From Nostoc sp. PCC 7107 (lineage in GTDB: Bacteria > Cyanobacteriota > Cyanobacteriia > Cyanobacteriales > Nostocaceae): 64,000 nt of DNA. Of this stretch, positions 35,331 to 43,473 are shown piece after piece. How positions within the stretch are numbered: position 1 is the stretch's first letter; every line of letters begins with the position of its first letter. Both the position numbers and the translations under genes were made by a program. The notes below the pieces were generated by a model that ran no database searches, was not told the DNA's origin, and was given only the letters and a program-made list of their open reading frames with translations. The stretch covers positions 2,202,501-2,266,500 of the forward strand of contig NC_019676.1 in NCBI RefSeq assembly GCF_000316625.1, given 5' to 3'.

Positions 35331-36605
35331 ATGACAGAAACATCGCCACCAGCCAATTCCAATCCTGTTGCTTCTCGGAATGTGCCACCCATGCCACCGC
35401 CACCACCATCATTAATGACACAGCGGCAGCATACACAAACTTTGGATATGTCAACCCATCGAAATACAACTCAACCTGCTCCACCGCCACCAGCAGCAGG
35501 TCATCGTCCAGGAACTCCCCCACCAGCAGCTAAAAGCAATCCTACTGGATTAAGTTTGGCGCAAATCATCAAAGAAGCTTTTGATAAAGGTTATTCCGAT
35601 GTTCACTTGGGTGTAGGTGAAGTACCTCGCTTCCGCAACCGTGGCGAAATTCAACCAACCGAGTATCCAGAAACAGATCATGAAACTTTCATGGGTTGGT
35701 TGCGAGAGGTAATGACGGAAGCAGAAATTCAGCGATTTGAAGAACACCTAGAATTTGATGGTGCAACTCAGTATGAATTCGCCCGTGTACGGATTAACGT
35801 TTTTGGCTCAATGAAAGGCCATGCACTGGTGCTACGGTTAATTCCCCTAACAATCTTATCGATGGAACAATTGAGATTACCGCCAATTTTCCGAGATATC
35901 TGTCATCACCATAAAGGCTTAATCTTAGTCACTGGGCCGACTGGTTCTGGTAAATCAACAACTATGGCGGCGATGATTGACTATATTAATCGAGAAATGG
36001 CCAAGCACATCATCACCATTGAAGATCCTGTGGAATTTGTTCACAAAAGCCGCAAGTCCTTGGTCAAGCAAAGGGAAGTGGGGATGCACACCCGCAAATT
36101 TGATAATGCTTTAAAAGCAGCTTTGCGGGAAGATCCAGACTTGATTCTGGTGGGGGAAATGCGGGATAAAGAAACAGTCAATACCGCCTTGAAAGCTGCC
36201 CAAACTGGTCACTTAGTCATGGGAACCTTGCACACCAACAGTGCGGTGAAAACGATTGAACGGATTCTCAATTTATACTCTGGTGAAGAACAGGATGCCA
36301 TGCGGGTAGCCCTGGCAGAATCTTTAGTAGCCATCATCGCCCAAGGATTATGTCGTACGACCGATGGTAAACGAGCTGCATTCCACGATATCTTAATTAA
36401 CACTGAGGCGGTTAAAGAATGGGTCAAAGACGGTAAGTACGATGAAATTGGTGAACTGATGAAACAAGCCGGTTTTGACGGTATGATTACGATGAATCAG
36501 TCGCTACTCAATCTTTACCAAGAAGGTCGCATTACTGAAGAAACAGCTTTAGAAATGTCACCAACTCCTAACGAAATGGCTCAGTTTCTCCGAGGACGAG
36601 TTTAA
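35331..36605 (+). CDS. pilT: Type IV pilus retraction ATPase, PilT family
   Basis: 424 aa. The first 75 residues are Pro/Ser/Thr-rich and disordered (ANSNPVASRNVPPMPPPPPS). Then comes the secretion ATPase: LSLAQIIKEAFDKGYSDVHLGVGEVPRFRNRGEI, Walker A GPTGSGKSTT near residue 203, ITIEDPVEF (Asp box), LREDPDLILVGEMRD (Walker B), and GHLVMGTLHTNSAVKTIERIL (His box). It powers pilus retraction or twitching and phototaxis. The C-terminal AIRNLIRE motif of classical PilT is not visible; the corresponding stretch reads EAVKEWVKDGKYDEI. This suggests a PilT paralogue (PilT2-like). The next gene starts 67 bases on. Confidence 0.92.
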   Translation: MTETSPPANSNPVASRNVPPMPPPPPSLMTQRQHTQTLDMSTHRNTTQPAPPPPAAGHRPGTPPPAAKSNPTGLSLAQIIKEAFDKGYSDVHLGVGEVPRFRNRGEIQPTEYPETDHETFMGWLREVMTEAEIQRFEEHLEFDGATQYEFARVRINVFGSMKGHALVLRLIPLTILSMEQLRLPPIFRDICHHHKGLILVTGPTGSGKSTTMAAMIDYINREMAKHIITIEDPVEFVHKSRKSLVKQREVGMHTRKFDNALKAALREDPDLILVGEMRDKETVNTALKAAQTGHLVMGTLHTNSAVKTIERILNLYSGEEQDAMRVALAESLVAIIAQGLCRTTDGKRAAFHDILINTEAVKEWVKDGKYDEIGELMKQAGFDGMITMNQSLLNLYQEGRITEETALEMSPTPNEMAQFLRGRV

Positions 36606-36614
36606 TTACAGTAA

Positions 36615-36645
36615 AGGTAAAAAGTAACGCCTCTACTTTTTACCT
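36615..36645 (+). terminator. Hairpin between pilT and the KaiB-fold gene
   Basis: AGGTAAAAAGTA (36615-36626) pairs with TACTTTTTACCT (36634-36645), a 12-bp perfect stem with a seven-base loop. It lies 10 bases after the pilT stop and 28 bases before the next start. It could stop or attenuate transcription into the KaiB-fold gene. Confidence 0.7.
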
Positions 36646-36672
36646 CCAATTTCCCCAACCCCTGTAACTAAC

Positions 36673-37434
36673 TTGAGTACAAATAAACTCTTTTTACCTA
36701 AAGTTTTTAAAGGCATTGCCTTATTTACACCCGGAGGCGATTTGATTTATTGCATCGACCCGAATAAACAGGGTCGATGGCATTTGCATTTGTGTGCTGC
36801 GTTACAAGAAATTCTCGATTTACCAGAACCGCCTCATTTTTTAGTTCCTTGTTATACAGCTACAGTTGACCACTGGTTAGATCCCCATACTCATCAAATT
36901 CGGACTTTTGCAGAAGCCTATCCAGCAGTTCTGCAACATCAATCTTTATTAAATGCCATTTTTGATACGGGTGATTTAGTATGGCAAGCAACACCTTGGC
37001 AAGATGGATTATGCGATCGCATGGTGTTGGCAACTTATCGTTCTACATTTCCCCAACTTTGGGAAGACCACGACTTAATTATTAACTTAGACTTATCGGA
37101 AAAGGCTCCCAAATATTATCCACCAGTGAGAGCCACACAAAACGTACAGCAAAAAAATCAATGTTACGTTTTGCGTTTATTTATTGCCGGTCATAGTGCT
37201 AATACAGAAAGGATTCTGCATAATTTACACGAAATGTTAGAGCGATCGCTCAGATGTCCCTACACTATGAAAGTGATTGATGTTCTAACTCATCCAGAAC
37301 AAGCAGAAATCGATCAGGTGTCTGCAACTCCTACTCTCGTAAAAGTTTGGCCTCAACCGATTCGCCGAATCGTTGGCGATTTAGATAACGCTGAGAAAAT
37401 CTTCCAAATGTTAGGTACGAAAGAAAAGTTATAA
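36673..37434 (+). CDS. Protein with C-terminal KaiB-like domain
   Basis: 253 aa, TTG start at 36673. The C-terminal 90 residues (about 160-250) are a KaiB/thioredoxin-like fold very close to clock KaiB: YVLRLFIAGHSANTERILHN, VIDVLTHPEQAEIDQVSATP, TLVKVWPQPIRRIVGDLDN. The N-terminal 150 residues are unlike any known domain to me (FKGIALFTPGGDLIYCIDPN). Clock KaiB is about 102 aa and is encoded with kaiA/kaiC, so this is not canonical KaiB. SasA carries a KaiB-like domain too, but at its N-terminus and followed by a kinase; here it is at the C-terminus with no kinase. It is on the same strand as pilT, downstream of a hairpin. Confidence 0.88.
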   Translation: MSTNKLFLPKVFKGIALFTPGGDLIYCIDPNKQGRWHLHLCAALQEILDLPEPPHFLVPCYTATVDHWLDPHTHQIRTFAEAYPAVLQHQSLLNAIFDTGDLVWQATPWQDGLCDRMVLATYRSTFPQLWEDHDLIINLDLSEKAPKYYPPVRATQNVQQKNQCYVLRLFIAGHSANTERILHNLHEMLERSLRCPYTMKVIDVLTHPEQAEIDQVSATPTLVKVWPQPIRRIVGDLDNAEKIFQMLGTKEKL

Positions 37435-37466
37435 AAAATTTATCAGATTTTGTGTTGAGCAAGTAA

Positions 37467-37524
37467 ATATAGCAATCCTAGTTTGAGTTAAGAACACCAA
37501 CAGAGCATTTTAGGACTGCTATAT
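37467..37524. repeat. 58-bp palindromic element ATATAGCAATCCTA ... TAGGACTGCTATAT
   Basis: ATATAGCAATCCTA (37467-37480) is inverted at TAGGACTGCTATAT (37511-37524), 13 of 14 bases matching. It sits between the convergent KaiB-fold and HDAC genes and may act as terminator for both, but its size and ends look like a miniature repeat. Confidence 0.6.
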
Positions 37525-37537
37525 CAACAATTCAATC

Positions 37538-38464
37538 TCATAAACAGCGTTCAATTGTGGCTAACACAGACTGAGAAAGACTAGAAAAATCATAGCCGCC
37601 TTCCAAACCAAAGAGAATTTTCCGAGTTATACCCAAACAATATTCAGTAAATAAACCATAATCATCTGGTAGTAAATTCATATTTGCCAAAGGATCTGCG
37701 GTGTTAGCATCATAACCGGCGCTGACAATTAATAAATCAGGGTGAAAGTTTTCTAAGAATGGGATTAGTTTGTTTTCTAACAATGGGCGATAGGCAGAGA
37801 TATTGCTACCAGGCGGCAGCGGCGCATTTAAAACGTTATTATGATAACCATGTTCCGATGCTTTTCCAGTACCGGGATAGCAAGGATACTGATGAAGAGA
37901 ACAGTAGGCAATCTGTGGATGAGTTTCTACGATCGCCTGAGTTCCATTACCATGATGTACATCCCAATCGAGAATAGCCACACGCTTAATTTCTGGTTGT
38001 TCTAAAGCATAAAATGCGGCGATCGCCGCATTAGAAAGTAAACAAAAACCCATCCCTGCATCACTTTCCGCATGATGTCCCGGTGGACGCGCCAACACAA
38101 AAGCAGGATTTTCTTCAGCTAAGACAATATCAATACCATCTAGCCAAGCACTCACCGCCAATAAGGCTACATCATAGCTATTGGGAGAAACTGGGGTATC
38201 ACCATCAAGATAGCCACCACCACTAGCAGAAATTTCCCCAAGTTTTTTCACGTAAGCTGGGCTGTGAGCTTGTAATAACAAAGACATCAGTGATGGTTTG
38301 TCGGCGACTGGAGTAGGCTCGCGCCAAGCAATCTTTTCGGCAAACGCAGCTTCTTTTAAAGCGTTGACAATCGCTGTCAAACGTTCTGGTTTTTCTGGAT
38401 GATAATTTCCAGTCTTGTGATTCAAAAACTCATCAGAATAGATGACTGGGAGCATAGAAGGCAA
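37538..38464 (-). CDS. Histone deacetylase superfamily protein (acetoin utilisation / acetylpolyamine amidohydrolase type)
   Basis: 308 aa. Zinc-dependent amidohydrolase. Catalytic residues: His130-His131 in RPPGHHAESDAG, the zinc ligands Asp168 and His170 in ILDWDVHHGNGTQ, and the late Asp in SAGYDANTADPL. The C-terminal GLEGGYDFSSL and the N-terminal PVIYSDEFLNHKTGNYHPEKPERL are family marks. Members deacetylate polyamines or proteins; bacterial substrates are seldom known. The protein is cytoplasmic. Single gene, convergent with the KaiB-fold gene. Confidence 0.93.
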   Translation of the reverse strand: MPSMLPVIYSDEFLNHKTGNYHPEKPERLTAIVNALKEAAFAEKIAWREPTPVADKPSLMSLLLQAHSPAYVKKLGEISASGGGYLDGDTPVSPNSYDVALLAVSAWLDGIDIVLAEENPAFVLARPPGHHAESDAGMGFCLLSNAAIAAFYALEQPEIKRVAILDWDVHHGNGTQAIVETHPQIAYCSLHQYPCYPGTGKASEHGYHNNVLNAPLPPGSNISAYRPLLENKLIPFLENFHPDLLIVSAGYDANTADPLANMNLLPDDYGLFTEYCLGITRKILFGLEGGYDFSSLSQSVLATIERCL

Positions 38465-38564
38465 TCATCAAAGTTACTGAATGCCATTGTAGCTTCAGTA
38501 GTCTTTTGTCAATCTTATCAATTCATCAGTAGGTTCATCCTACATTTCGGAAACTAAAGCCGGG

Positions 38565-39461
38565 TTAATCTTTACCAAGTTCAGCAAGTAACCGCCTAAT
38601 TACCACTGCATCTTCCGCATCAGGAACTTTGGATAAATAATTTTGTAAGTCTTCAGCTGCTTGTAGATGATGTCCTAGTTGATAGTAAAGCAGACCGCGA
38701 TCGCGAATTTCTAACATCGCCATCGGAAATAGCAATAAAATTCGTTCTACCGCAGCCAGCGTTTTGGCCAAGTCTTGCTGCTTGAGATATATGTACTTTA
38801 AATTTGTCAGCATTCTGGCTAAAAATTGCCGATTGCTGACAGTGGCTAAAAATTCGGGTTTGAGGCTGACAGGTTGCTGAAACATCTGAGTCAGTCTTTC
38901 CTGACAGTCTTCTGCAAACATCACCTCACCACGATTGAACGCATCAACAAAAATCTCCATATCTGGAATATCTGGACGTATGAGAAAATGTCCCGGTAAT
39001 CCTATACCCACCATCGGGAAATCAATTCTTTGGGCAATTTCTAGGTAAACCAGCGCTAAAGTAATCGGAATTCCTGTGCGACGGTCGATCACATCATTTA
39101 AAAAGCTGTTGCAGGGGTCATAATAGTTGCTATGATTGCCCGTAAATCCTAAATCATCATATAAATACTGATTCAAGCTTTGAATCAACCGTAGTGGATA
39201 ACGTGAAGTTGGTAAACGTTCTTGAACCTCTTGTGCCATTGTATTGAGGGCATCGAGATATTCTTCCAGGTCAAGGTTAGGATATTCTTCTTGGGCAATG
39301 TACAGTGCTGCCTTAGCCAAGTTGATATACTCGTCAGGTTGCTGAATCTCTTGGTAAAAATATTGTCTTGCTGACGAGAAATTCATAAGCAAATTCGGCT
39401 GTAAATGTATAGATGAAGCCAGAGCAAATAGGGACTGAGCGATTTTTGCGCTTATCTTCAT
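38565..39461 (-). CDS. SirB1-family transglutaminase-like protein with TPR-like tail
   Basis: 298 aa. The core is the SirB1/Transglut_core2 domain: LYDDLGFTGNHSNYYDPCNSFLND, RRTGIPITLALVYLEIAQRI and VGIGLPGHFLIRP. The C-terminal 80 residues (ARMLTNLKYIYLKQQDLAKTL, LGHHLQAAEDLQNYLSKVPD) look like one or two TPR repeats, as usual for this family. The Cys in PCNSF and the His in PGHF are at the places of the transglutaminase-like dyad. Function is not established. It is transcribed away from the IS4 element at 39592. Confidence 0.9.
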   Translation of the reverse strand: MKISAKIAQSLFALASSIHLQPNLLMNFSSARQYFYQEIQQPDEYINLAKAALYIAQEEYPNLDLEEYLDALNTMAQEVQERLPTSRYPLRLIQSLNQYLYDDLGFTGNHSNYYDPCNSFLNDVIDRRTGIPITLALVYLEIAQRIDFPMVGIGLPGHFLIRPDIPDMEIFVDAFNRGEVMFAEDCQERLTQMFQQPVSLKPEFLATVSNRQFLARMLTNLKYIYLKQQDLAKTLAAVERILLLFPMAMLEIRDRGLLYYQLGHHLQAAEDLQNYLSKVPDAEDAVVIRRLLAELGKD

Positions 39462-39582
39462 CTTAAGTTAAGAGGATGAAAGTAAAAACGCAGAATTGAG
39501 AATCAAGCAATTTCATCTAGATGTAAACGCCCGCGTCATTAATATTTAGTTTTGTGTTTGGACTGTAATGTAATATTCTTTA

Positions 39583-39591
39583 CTTAAAATC
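39583..39591. repeat. Target site duplication, left copy (9 bp)
   Basis: CTTAAAATC directly abuts the left inverted repeat of the IS4 element and is repeated exactly at 40864-40872 at its right end. A nine-base duplication is normal for IS4-family insertions. Confidence 0.9.
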
Positions 39592-40863
39592 CTGAAGGGG
39601 TGACAAAGCGGCTGAAGCCAAGAAAATAGAGGAGCGTGACCGTTTTGGGGTAAAAAAAGATAGGTCAGGTATTCTCAACAAGACCTATCAAATGATAATG
39701 TTACCTAAATTCTACCAAAACTGCTTTCAAAATGTACTGACACCCGCACAGTACAAGATGCTAGAAATCTTACTAATGCTATTGCAATTTCATAAAACTG
39801 TGACAATTGAGAAACTAGCAACAGTATTTCCACAACCGATAAAATTTGAAAGTCGGAGGCGGAGTATACAAAGATTTTTACTACTACCTCAGTTGTCGAT
39901 TCCATATCTGTGGTTTCCCCTGCTCAAACGATGGGTGAAAAATAGTCTGAAAAGAGGAGAGAAACGGCTAATATTTGCGATTGATAGAACACAATGGCGT
40001 TCACAAAATGTATTTGTAATTAGTTTAATAGAACAAAAAAGAGCAATACCTGTGTACTGGCTATTGTTACCTAAAAAAGGATGTAGCAATTTGGGAGAGC
40101 AGAAAAAATTAATTCGTCCACTATTGCAGTTATTTAAGGGATATCAAATGCTGGTACTGGGAGATAGAGAATTCCACAGTATAAAACTAGCAAATTGGTT
40201 ACATAGCAAGGGCATTGACTTTGTATTGCGTCAGAAACAAGGTACTTATATTCGGCAAGAAAACCAATCACACCAACGCTTACAATCTTTGGGATTAACT
40301 CCTGGCATCTCGTTTTTTTTGACAGGGATTCAAGCAACTAAACAGAAAGGGTTTGCCAATTTTAATCTCGCCGGATATTACAAGCGCAAATATCGTGGAG
40401 TTGTTGAGCCTGCTGGCTGGTTTTTATTAACTAACCTTGATAGTCTCAAAGATGCCATTAAAGCATTTAAGTTGCGGAGTGGTATCGAAGCCATGTTTAA
40501 AGATTGTAAAACTGGGGGGTATAATCTCGAATCTACTTATGCTGATGGTCAACGTTTGATAGCACTGATTTTATTAATTGCTATTGCCTATACTTGTGCT
40601 ATTTTAGTTGGTCGTAATTCTCGCTCCTCTGGACTACAAAAATATGTTGGTCGTCTGAAGGAGTTACAACGATTGCACCGCCGACATAGTGCTTTTTGGA
40701 TTGGTTTGTATGGTCAGTTATGGGTAGGGGCAATGGAATTTTGGGCTGATTTAGCTCATGAATTGATGCGCCTCAAGCCCAGTAAACTGCCATATTTTCA
40801 ACAAGGTCTACGGGCTATGACTCTTATCCAGTCTGCTTTATAACTTTTTTGTCACCCCTTCAG
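39592..40863 (+). mobile_element. Intact IS4-family insertion sequence
   Basis: 1272 bp with perfect 16-bp inverted repeats: CTGAAGGGGTGACAAA (39592-39607) and its complement at 40848-40863. Nine-base target duplications flank it. One uninterrupted transposase gene fills it. The perfect ends and duplications indicate a recent insertion. It entered the spacer between the SirB1-family gene and the PEP-CTERM gene without disrupting a gene. It is related to, but not the same as, the element at 1-644. Confidence 0.95.
39692..40843 (+). CDS. IS4-family transposase
   Basis: 383 aa, full length. Catalytic triad: Asp98 in FAIDRTQW, Asp158 in VLGDREFHS, Glu266 in GIEAMFKDCKTGGYN. The IS4 signature is FKLRSGIEAMFKDCK, where Arg262, Glu266 and Lys273 are spaced R-(3)-E-(6)-K, but Phe replaces the expected Tyr. 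There is no frameshift. It cuts and pastes its own element. The gene has no visible strong ribosome binding site; two ATGs (MIM) are close together at the start. Confidence 0.95.
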   Translation: MIMLPKFYQNCFQNVLTPAQYKMLEILLMLLQFHKTVTIEKLATVFPQPIKFESRRRSIQRFLLLPQLSIPYLWFPLLKRWVKNSLKRGEKRLIFAIDRTQWRSQNVFVISLIEQKRAIPVYWLLLPKKGCSNLGEQKKLIRPLLQLFKGYQMLVLGDREFHSIKLANWLHSKGIDFVLRQKQGTYIRQENQSHQRLQSLGLTPGISFFLTGIQATKQKGFANFNLAGYYKRKYRGVVEPAGWFLLTNLDSLKDAIKAFKLRSGIEAMFKDCKTGGYNLESTYADGQRLIALILLIAIAYTCAILVGRNSRSSGLQKYVGRLKELQRLHRRHSAFWIGLYGQLWVGAMEFWADLAHELMRLKPSKLPYFQQGLRAMTLIQSAL

Positions 40864-40872
40864 CTTAAAATC
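40864..40872. repeat. Target site duplication, right copy (9 bp)
   Basis: CTTAAAATC, identical with 39583-39591, directly follows the right inverted repeat. Confidence 0.9.
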
Positions 40873-41456
40873 TTTACCAAAATTAGACAAAATAATAATA
40901 AAACTTATCAACTAAATTGTGATTAATTATGATTGGAATTAGTTTTTATAAAATCTTTATTTCCGGGAAAGATATATAAAATTGTGTTTATTTTAATTTC
41001 AAATAAGCATCATATTGGATTTATATTATTTTTATATATAAATGTAAAAATCTTTTGAAGATATTGATTTTGTTTACAAAGTTTTATTGTAAAACTGAGC
41101 TTGTTTTTCGCTCATAAGCATTATTGAATCAATCTTTTAGAGTAAATATACATAATTTGAAATTTAATTATTGTGTAAACTACCGTATTTATACTATCCA
41201 AAAGAGTAGTTAACTATTAATGTAATTACATAGACAAGTGAGAGAAAAATAAAGTTCACCTCACTCATATCCTGAATGCAGAAATGTATTTTCAAGGTGT
41301 AGTTATAGTACCCATCTCAATTATCAGCGATCGCGGCTAGAGAATAAGTAATTTTGTGACCATAGCACTTGGGGCTTCATGGCATAAAATTTGCTGGAAT
41401 TTTTCAAATTTCATCAAAAAATATTGGCACTATTCACGTTTAATTGGTAGAAATAC
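40873..41456. other. AT-rich spacer upstream of the PEP-CTERM gene
   Basis: About 580 bases, strongly AT-rich, with no coding frame that looks real and no clear hairpin. The promoter of the PEP-CTERM gene should be near 41380-41440, but I cannot identify it. Confidence 0.55.
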
Positions 41457-42407
41457 ATGAAATCTCTGAAGAGTTTTCTAAAAACTGGTGCATTTTCTTT
41501 ATTAGGTTTAGGATTAGTCACTGCACCTGCTCAAGCTGTCAATATCACTACTAGCAGCGAAATCGACCCAAATGTGTTAGTTAACAACATTTTAGGTTCA
41601 GGGATTACAATATCTAATGCTACATACCAAGGTGCATCAATAGCATCTGGAACTTTTACAGGTGGTTTAGCTTCAGGTATTGGCATAGAAAGTGGTATTA
41701 TTTTCACTACTGGTAATGCTAACTTGGCAATTGGGCCAAATACTAGTGAGAGTGCATCCAGGAAGAATAATCTTGCGGGAGATTCAGATTTAAGTGCTTT
41801 GATTTCTGGAGTCACAACTTTTGATGCTAGTGTCCTAGAATTTGAGTTTACATCAACAACTGGCAATCTCTTTTTTAATTATGTTTTTGCATCAGAAGAA
41901 TATAATGAATATGTGAATTCTAAGTATAACGATGTATTTGGATTTTTCTTGGATGGAAAAAATATTGCCTTAATAGATGGAACTAACACCCCAGTTTCTA
42001 TTAATACTGTTAACGGTGGTAATCCTTTCGGTAATAAGGCAACAAATCCACAATTATTTAATAATAATTCTATAGCTGATGGTGGAGCAATTTATAATCT
42101 TCAATATGATGGTTTCACAAATGTATTTTCTGCTCAATTCAAAGGATTAAGTGAAGGTACACATCGCCTGAAAATCGCAATTGCAGATGTGGGAGATTAT
42201 CGTTATGATTCTGCTGTGTTTATTCAAGCAGGTACTTTTTCTGCTCAACCTCTAAAAGAAGAAGTACCCGAACCTACACCTGTTCTTCAACCAGAAATTC
42301 CCGAACCTACACCTGTTACTGAACAAAAAGTACCTGAGCCTACGACTGTTTTAGGTTTGTTGGCTAGTGCAGCCTTTGGTGCTACATCCCTACGCAAGTG
42401 GAAGTAA
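41457..42407 (+). CDS. PEP-CTERM protein with choice-of-anchor L domain
   Basis: 316 aa. A signal peptide (FSLLGLGLVTAPAQA, cleavage after residue 27) is followed by a choice-of-anchor L domain: SGTFTGGLASGIGIESGIIFTTGNA, LEFEFTSTTGNLFFNYVFASEEYNEYVNSKYNDVFGFFLDG. The ending VPEPTTVLGLLASAAFGATSLRKWK is a PEP-CTERM sorting signal (PEP, membrane segment, basic tail), which in cyanobacteria with an exosortase anchors the protein to the outer surface. Just before it two similar VPEP/IPEP units repeat with an 11-residue period. Its function is surface or biofilm related at most. Terminator follows at 42421. Confidence 0.92.
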   Translation: MKSLKSFLKTGAFSLLGLGLVTAPAQAVNITTSSEIDPNVLVNNILGSGITISNATYQGASIASGTFTGGLASGIGIESGIIFTTGNANLAIGPNTSESASRKNNLAGDSDLSALISGVTTFDASVLEFEFTSTTGNLFFNYVFASEEYNEYVNSKYNDVFGFFLDGKNIALIDGTNTPVSINTVNGGNPFGNKATNPQLFNNNSIADGGAIYNLQYDGFTNVFSAQFKGLSEGTHRLKIAIADVGDYRYDSAVFIQAGTFSAQPLKEEVPEPTPVLQPEIPEPTPVTEQKVPEPTTVLGLLASAAFGATSLRKWK

Positions 42408-42420
42408 CAAAAAACACTTA

Positions 42421-42446
42421 ATTAATCCCTCTAAAGAGGGATTAAT
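42421..42446 (+). terminator. Perfect hairpin after the PEP-CTERM gene
   Basis: ATTAATCCCTCT (42421-42432) pairs exactly with AGAGGGATTAAT (42435-42446), followed by CTTCTGCG. The stem is 12 bp, with two bases left in the loop (so the real loop opens further). It starts 14 bases after the stop. Confidence 0.75.
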
Positions 42447-42623
42447 CTTCTGCGTAAGAATGCGATAGTAATAATTTAGATTGCAAAATTTTCAATCAAT
42501 TATAAATTGCCTTAATTTGTAATTTTGACATCTCCAAACTTTTTCTAAAGTTATATCTCCAGCTAGATACTCAAAACTGAAAAGAAGCGAAACCATTCAT
42601 AATTATTTGAGGAAATAAACATT

Positions 42624-43343
42624 ATGAATAGTAATAATCTCTTGGTTAGGAAAAGTAAAAGATTGATTCAAAAGATAGCAGATATTCCCTTTGCAATTTT
42701 CTATCCCGAAAAATATAAAGACTACAGAGAACTGTCTTATTGGCAGGCTACTTTAGAAAAAGAAGGGCAACTTGGAAATGAACATTACTCATATTTTTAC
42801 ACTGCCTACTTTGATTTAGAACCCAGCTTTTATTCGAGTAAACGAGTTCTTGATATTGGTTGTGGGCCGCGTGGCAGCCTAGAATGGGCTGATTCAGCAT
42901 CTGAACGGATTGGTTTAGATCCTTTAGCTGATGAGTATTTAAAGCTGGGAGCAGACAAACATAAGATGAGCTATGTGGCTGCACCCTCAGAAAAAATTCC
43001 CTTTGCCGAGCAATACTTTGATATAGTTTGCAGCTTTAATTCTTTAGATCATGTAGCAGACTATCAAGCAACGGCATCAGAGATTAAGCGAGTTGTCAAA
43101 CCTGGTGGTTTATTTTTGATGATAGTAGAAGTCAATCATCCACCCCGCCCCCATGAACCTATTTCTCTGAGTTGGCAAACAACAGACGACTTCTTAGATG
43201 TATTTGATGTAATGAGTGTACGTCGTTACGAAATTGGCAATCACGATATATATGGTCAATTACTTAAAGACGATCGCTTTGATGAGACCAAGAAAAAGAA
43301 GCGCCCAGGAATCTTGACAGCTAAATTTGTCAAACGAGTATAA
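42624..43343 (+). CDS. Class I SAM-dependent methyltransferase
   Basis: 239 aa. Motif I is VLDIGCGPRGSLEW (about residues 73-86), followed by ERIGLDPLADEYLKL, VAAPSEKIPFAEQYFDIVCSFNSLDHV and IKRVVKPGGLFLMIVEVNHPPR. The N-terminal 60 residues are basic and aromatic (KRLIQKIADIPFAIFYPEKYK). It resembles methyltransferases found in glycan or surface-polysaccharide clusters; the presence of an acyltransferase and wecB elsewhere in the window is only suggestive. The target is unknown. Confidence 0.9.
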   Translation: MNSNNLLVRKSKRLIQKIADIPFAIFYPEKYKDYRELSYWQATLEKEGQLGNEHYSYFYTAYFDLEPSFYSSKRVLDIGCGPRGSLEWADSASERIGLDPLADEYLKLGADKHKMSYVAAPSEKIPFAEQYFDIVCSFNSLDHVADYQATASEIKRVVKPGGLFLMIVEVNHPPRPHEPISLSWQTTDDFLDVFDVMSVRRYEIGNHDIYGQLLKDDRFDETKKKKRPGILTAKFVKRV

Positions 43344-43389
43344 AAACTTTTTGTCTAAAATTACCTGTCCCTCAGCTGCAATTAGCACA

Positions 43390-43419
43390 TTGCGAGATGT
43401 CACTGCCAGCATCTCGCAA
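43390..43419. terminator. Hairpin between the methyltransferase and cbiG-cobJ genes
   Basis: TTGCGAGATG (43390-43399) pairs with CATCTCGCAA (43410-43419) around a ten-base loop. There is no T run. It lies between convergent genes. Confidence 0.55.
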
Positions 43420-43473
43420 TTAAATCATTTCTGATTTTTCTCTGTCTACAAACATCAAAAATTAATCTCTTGA

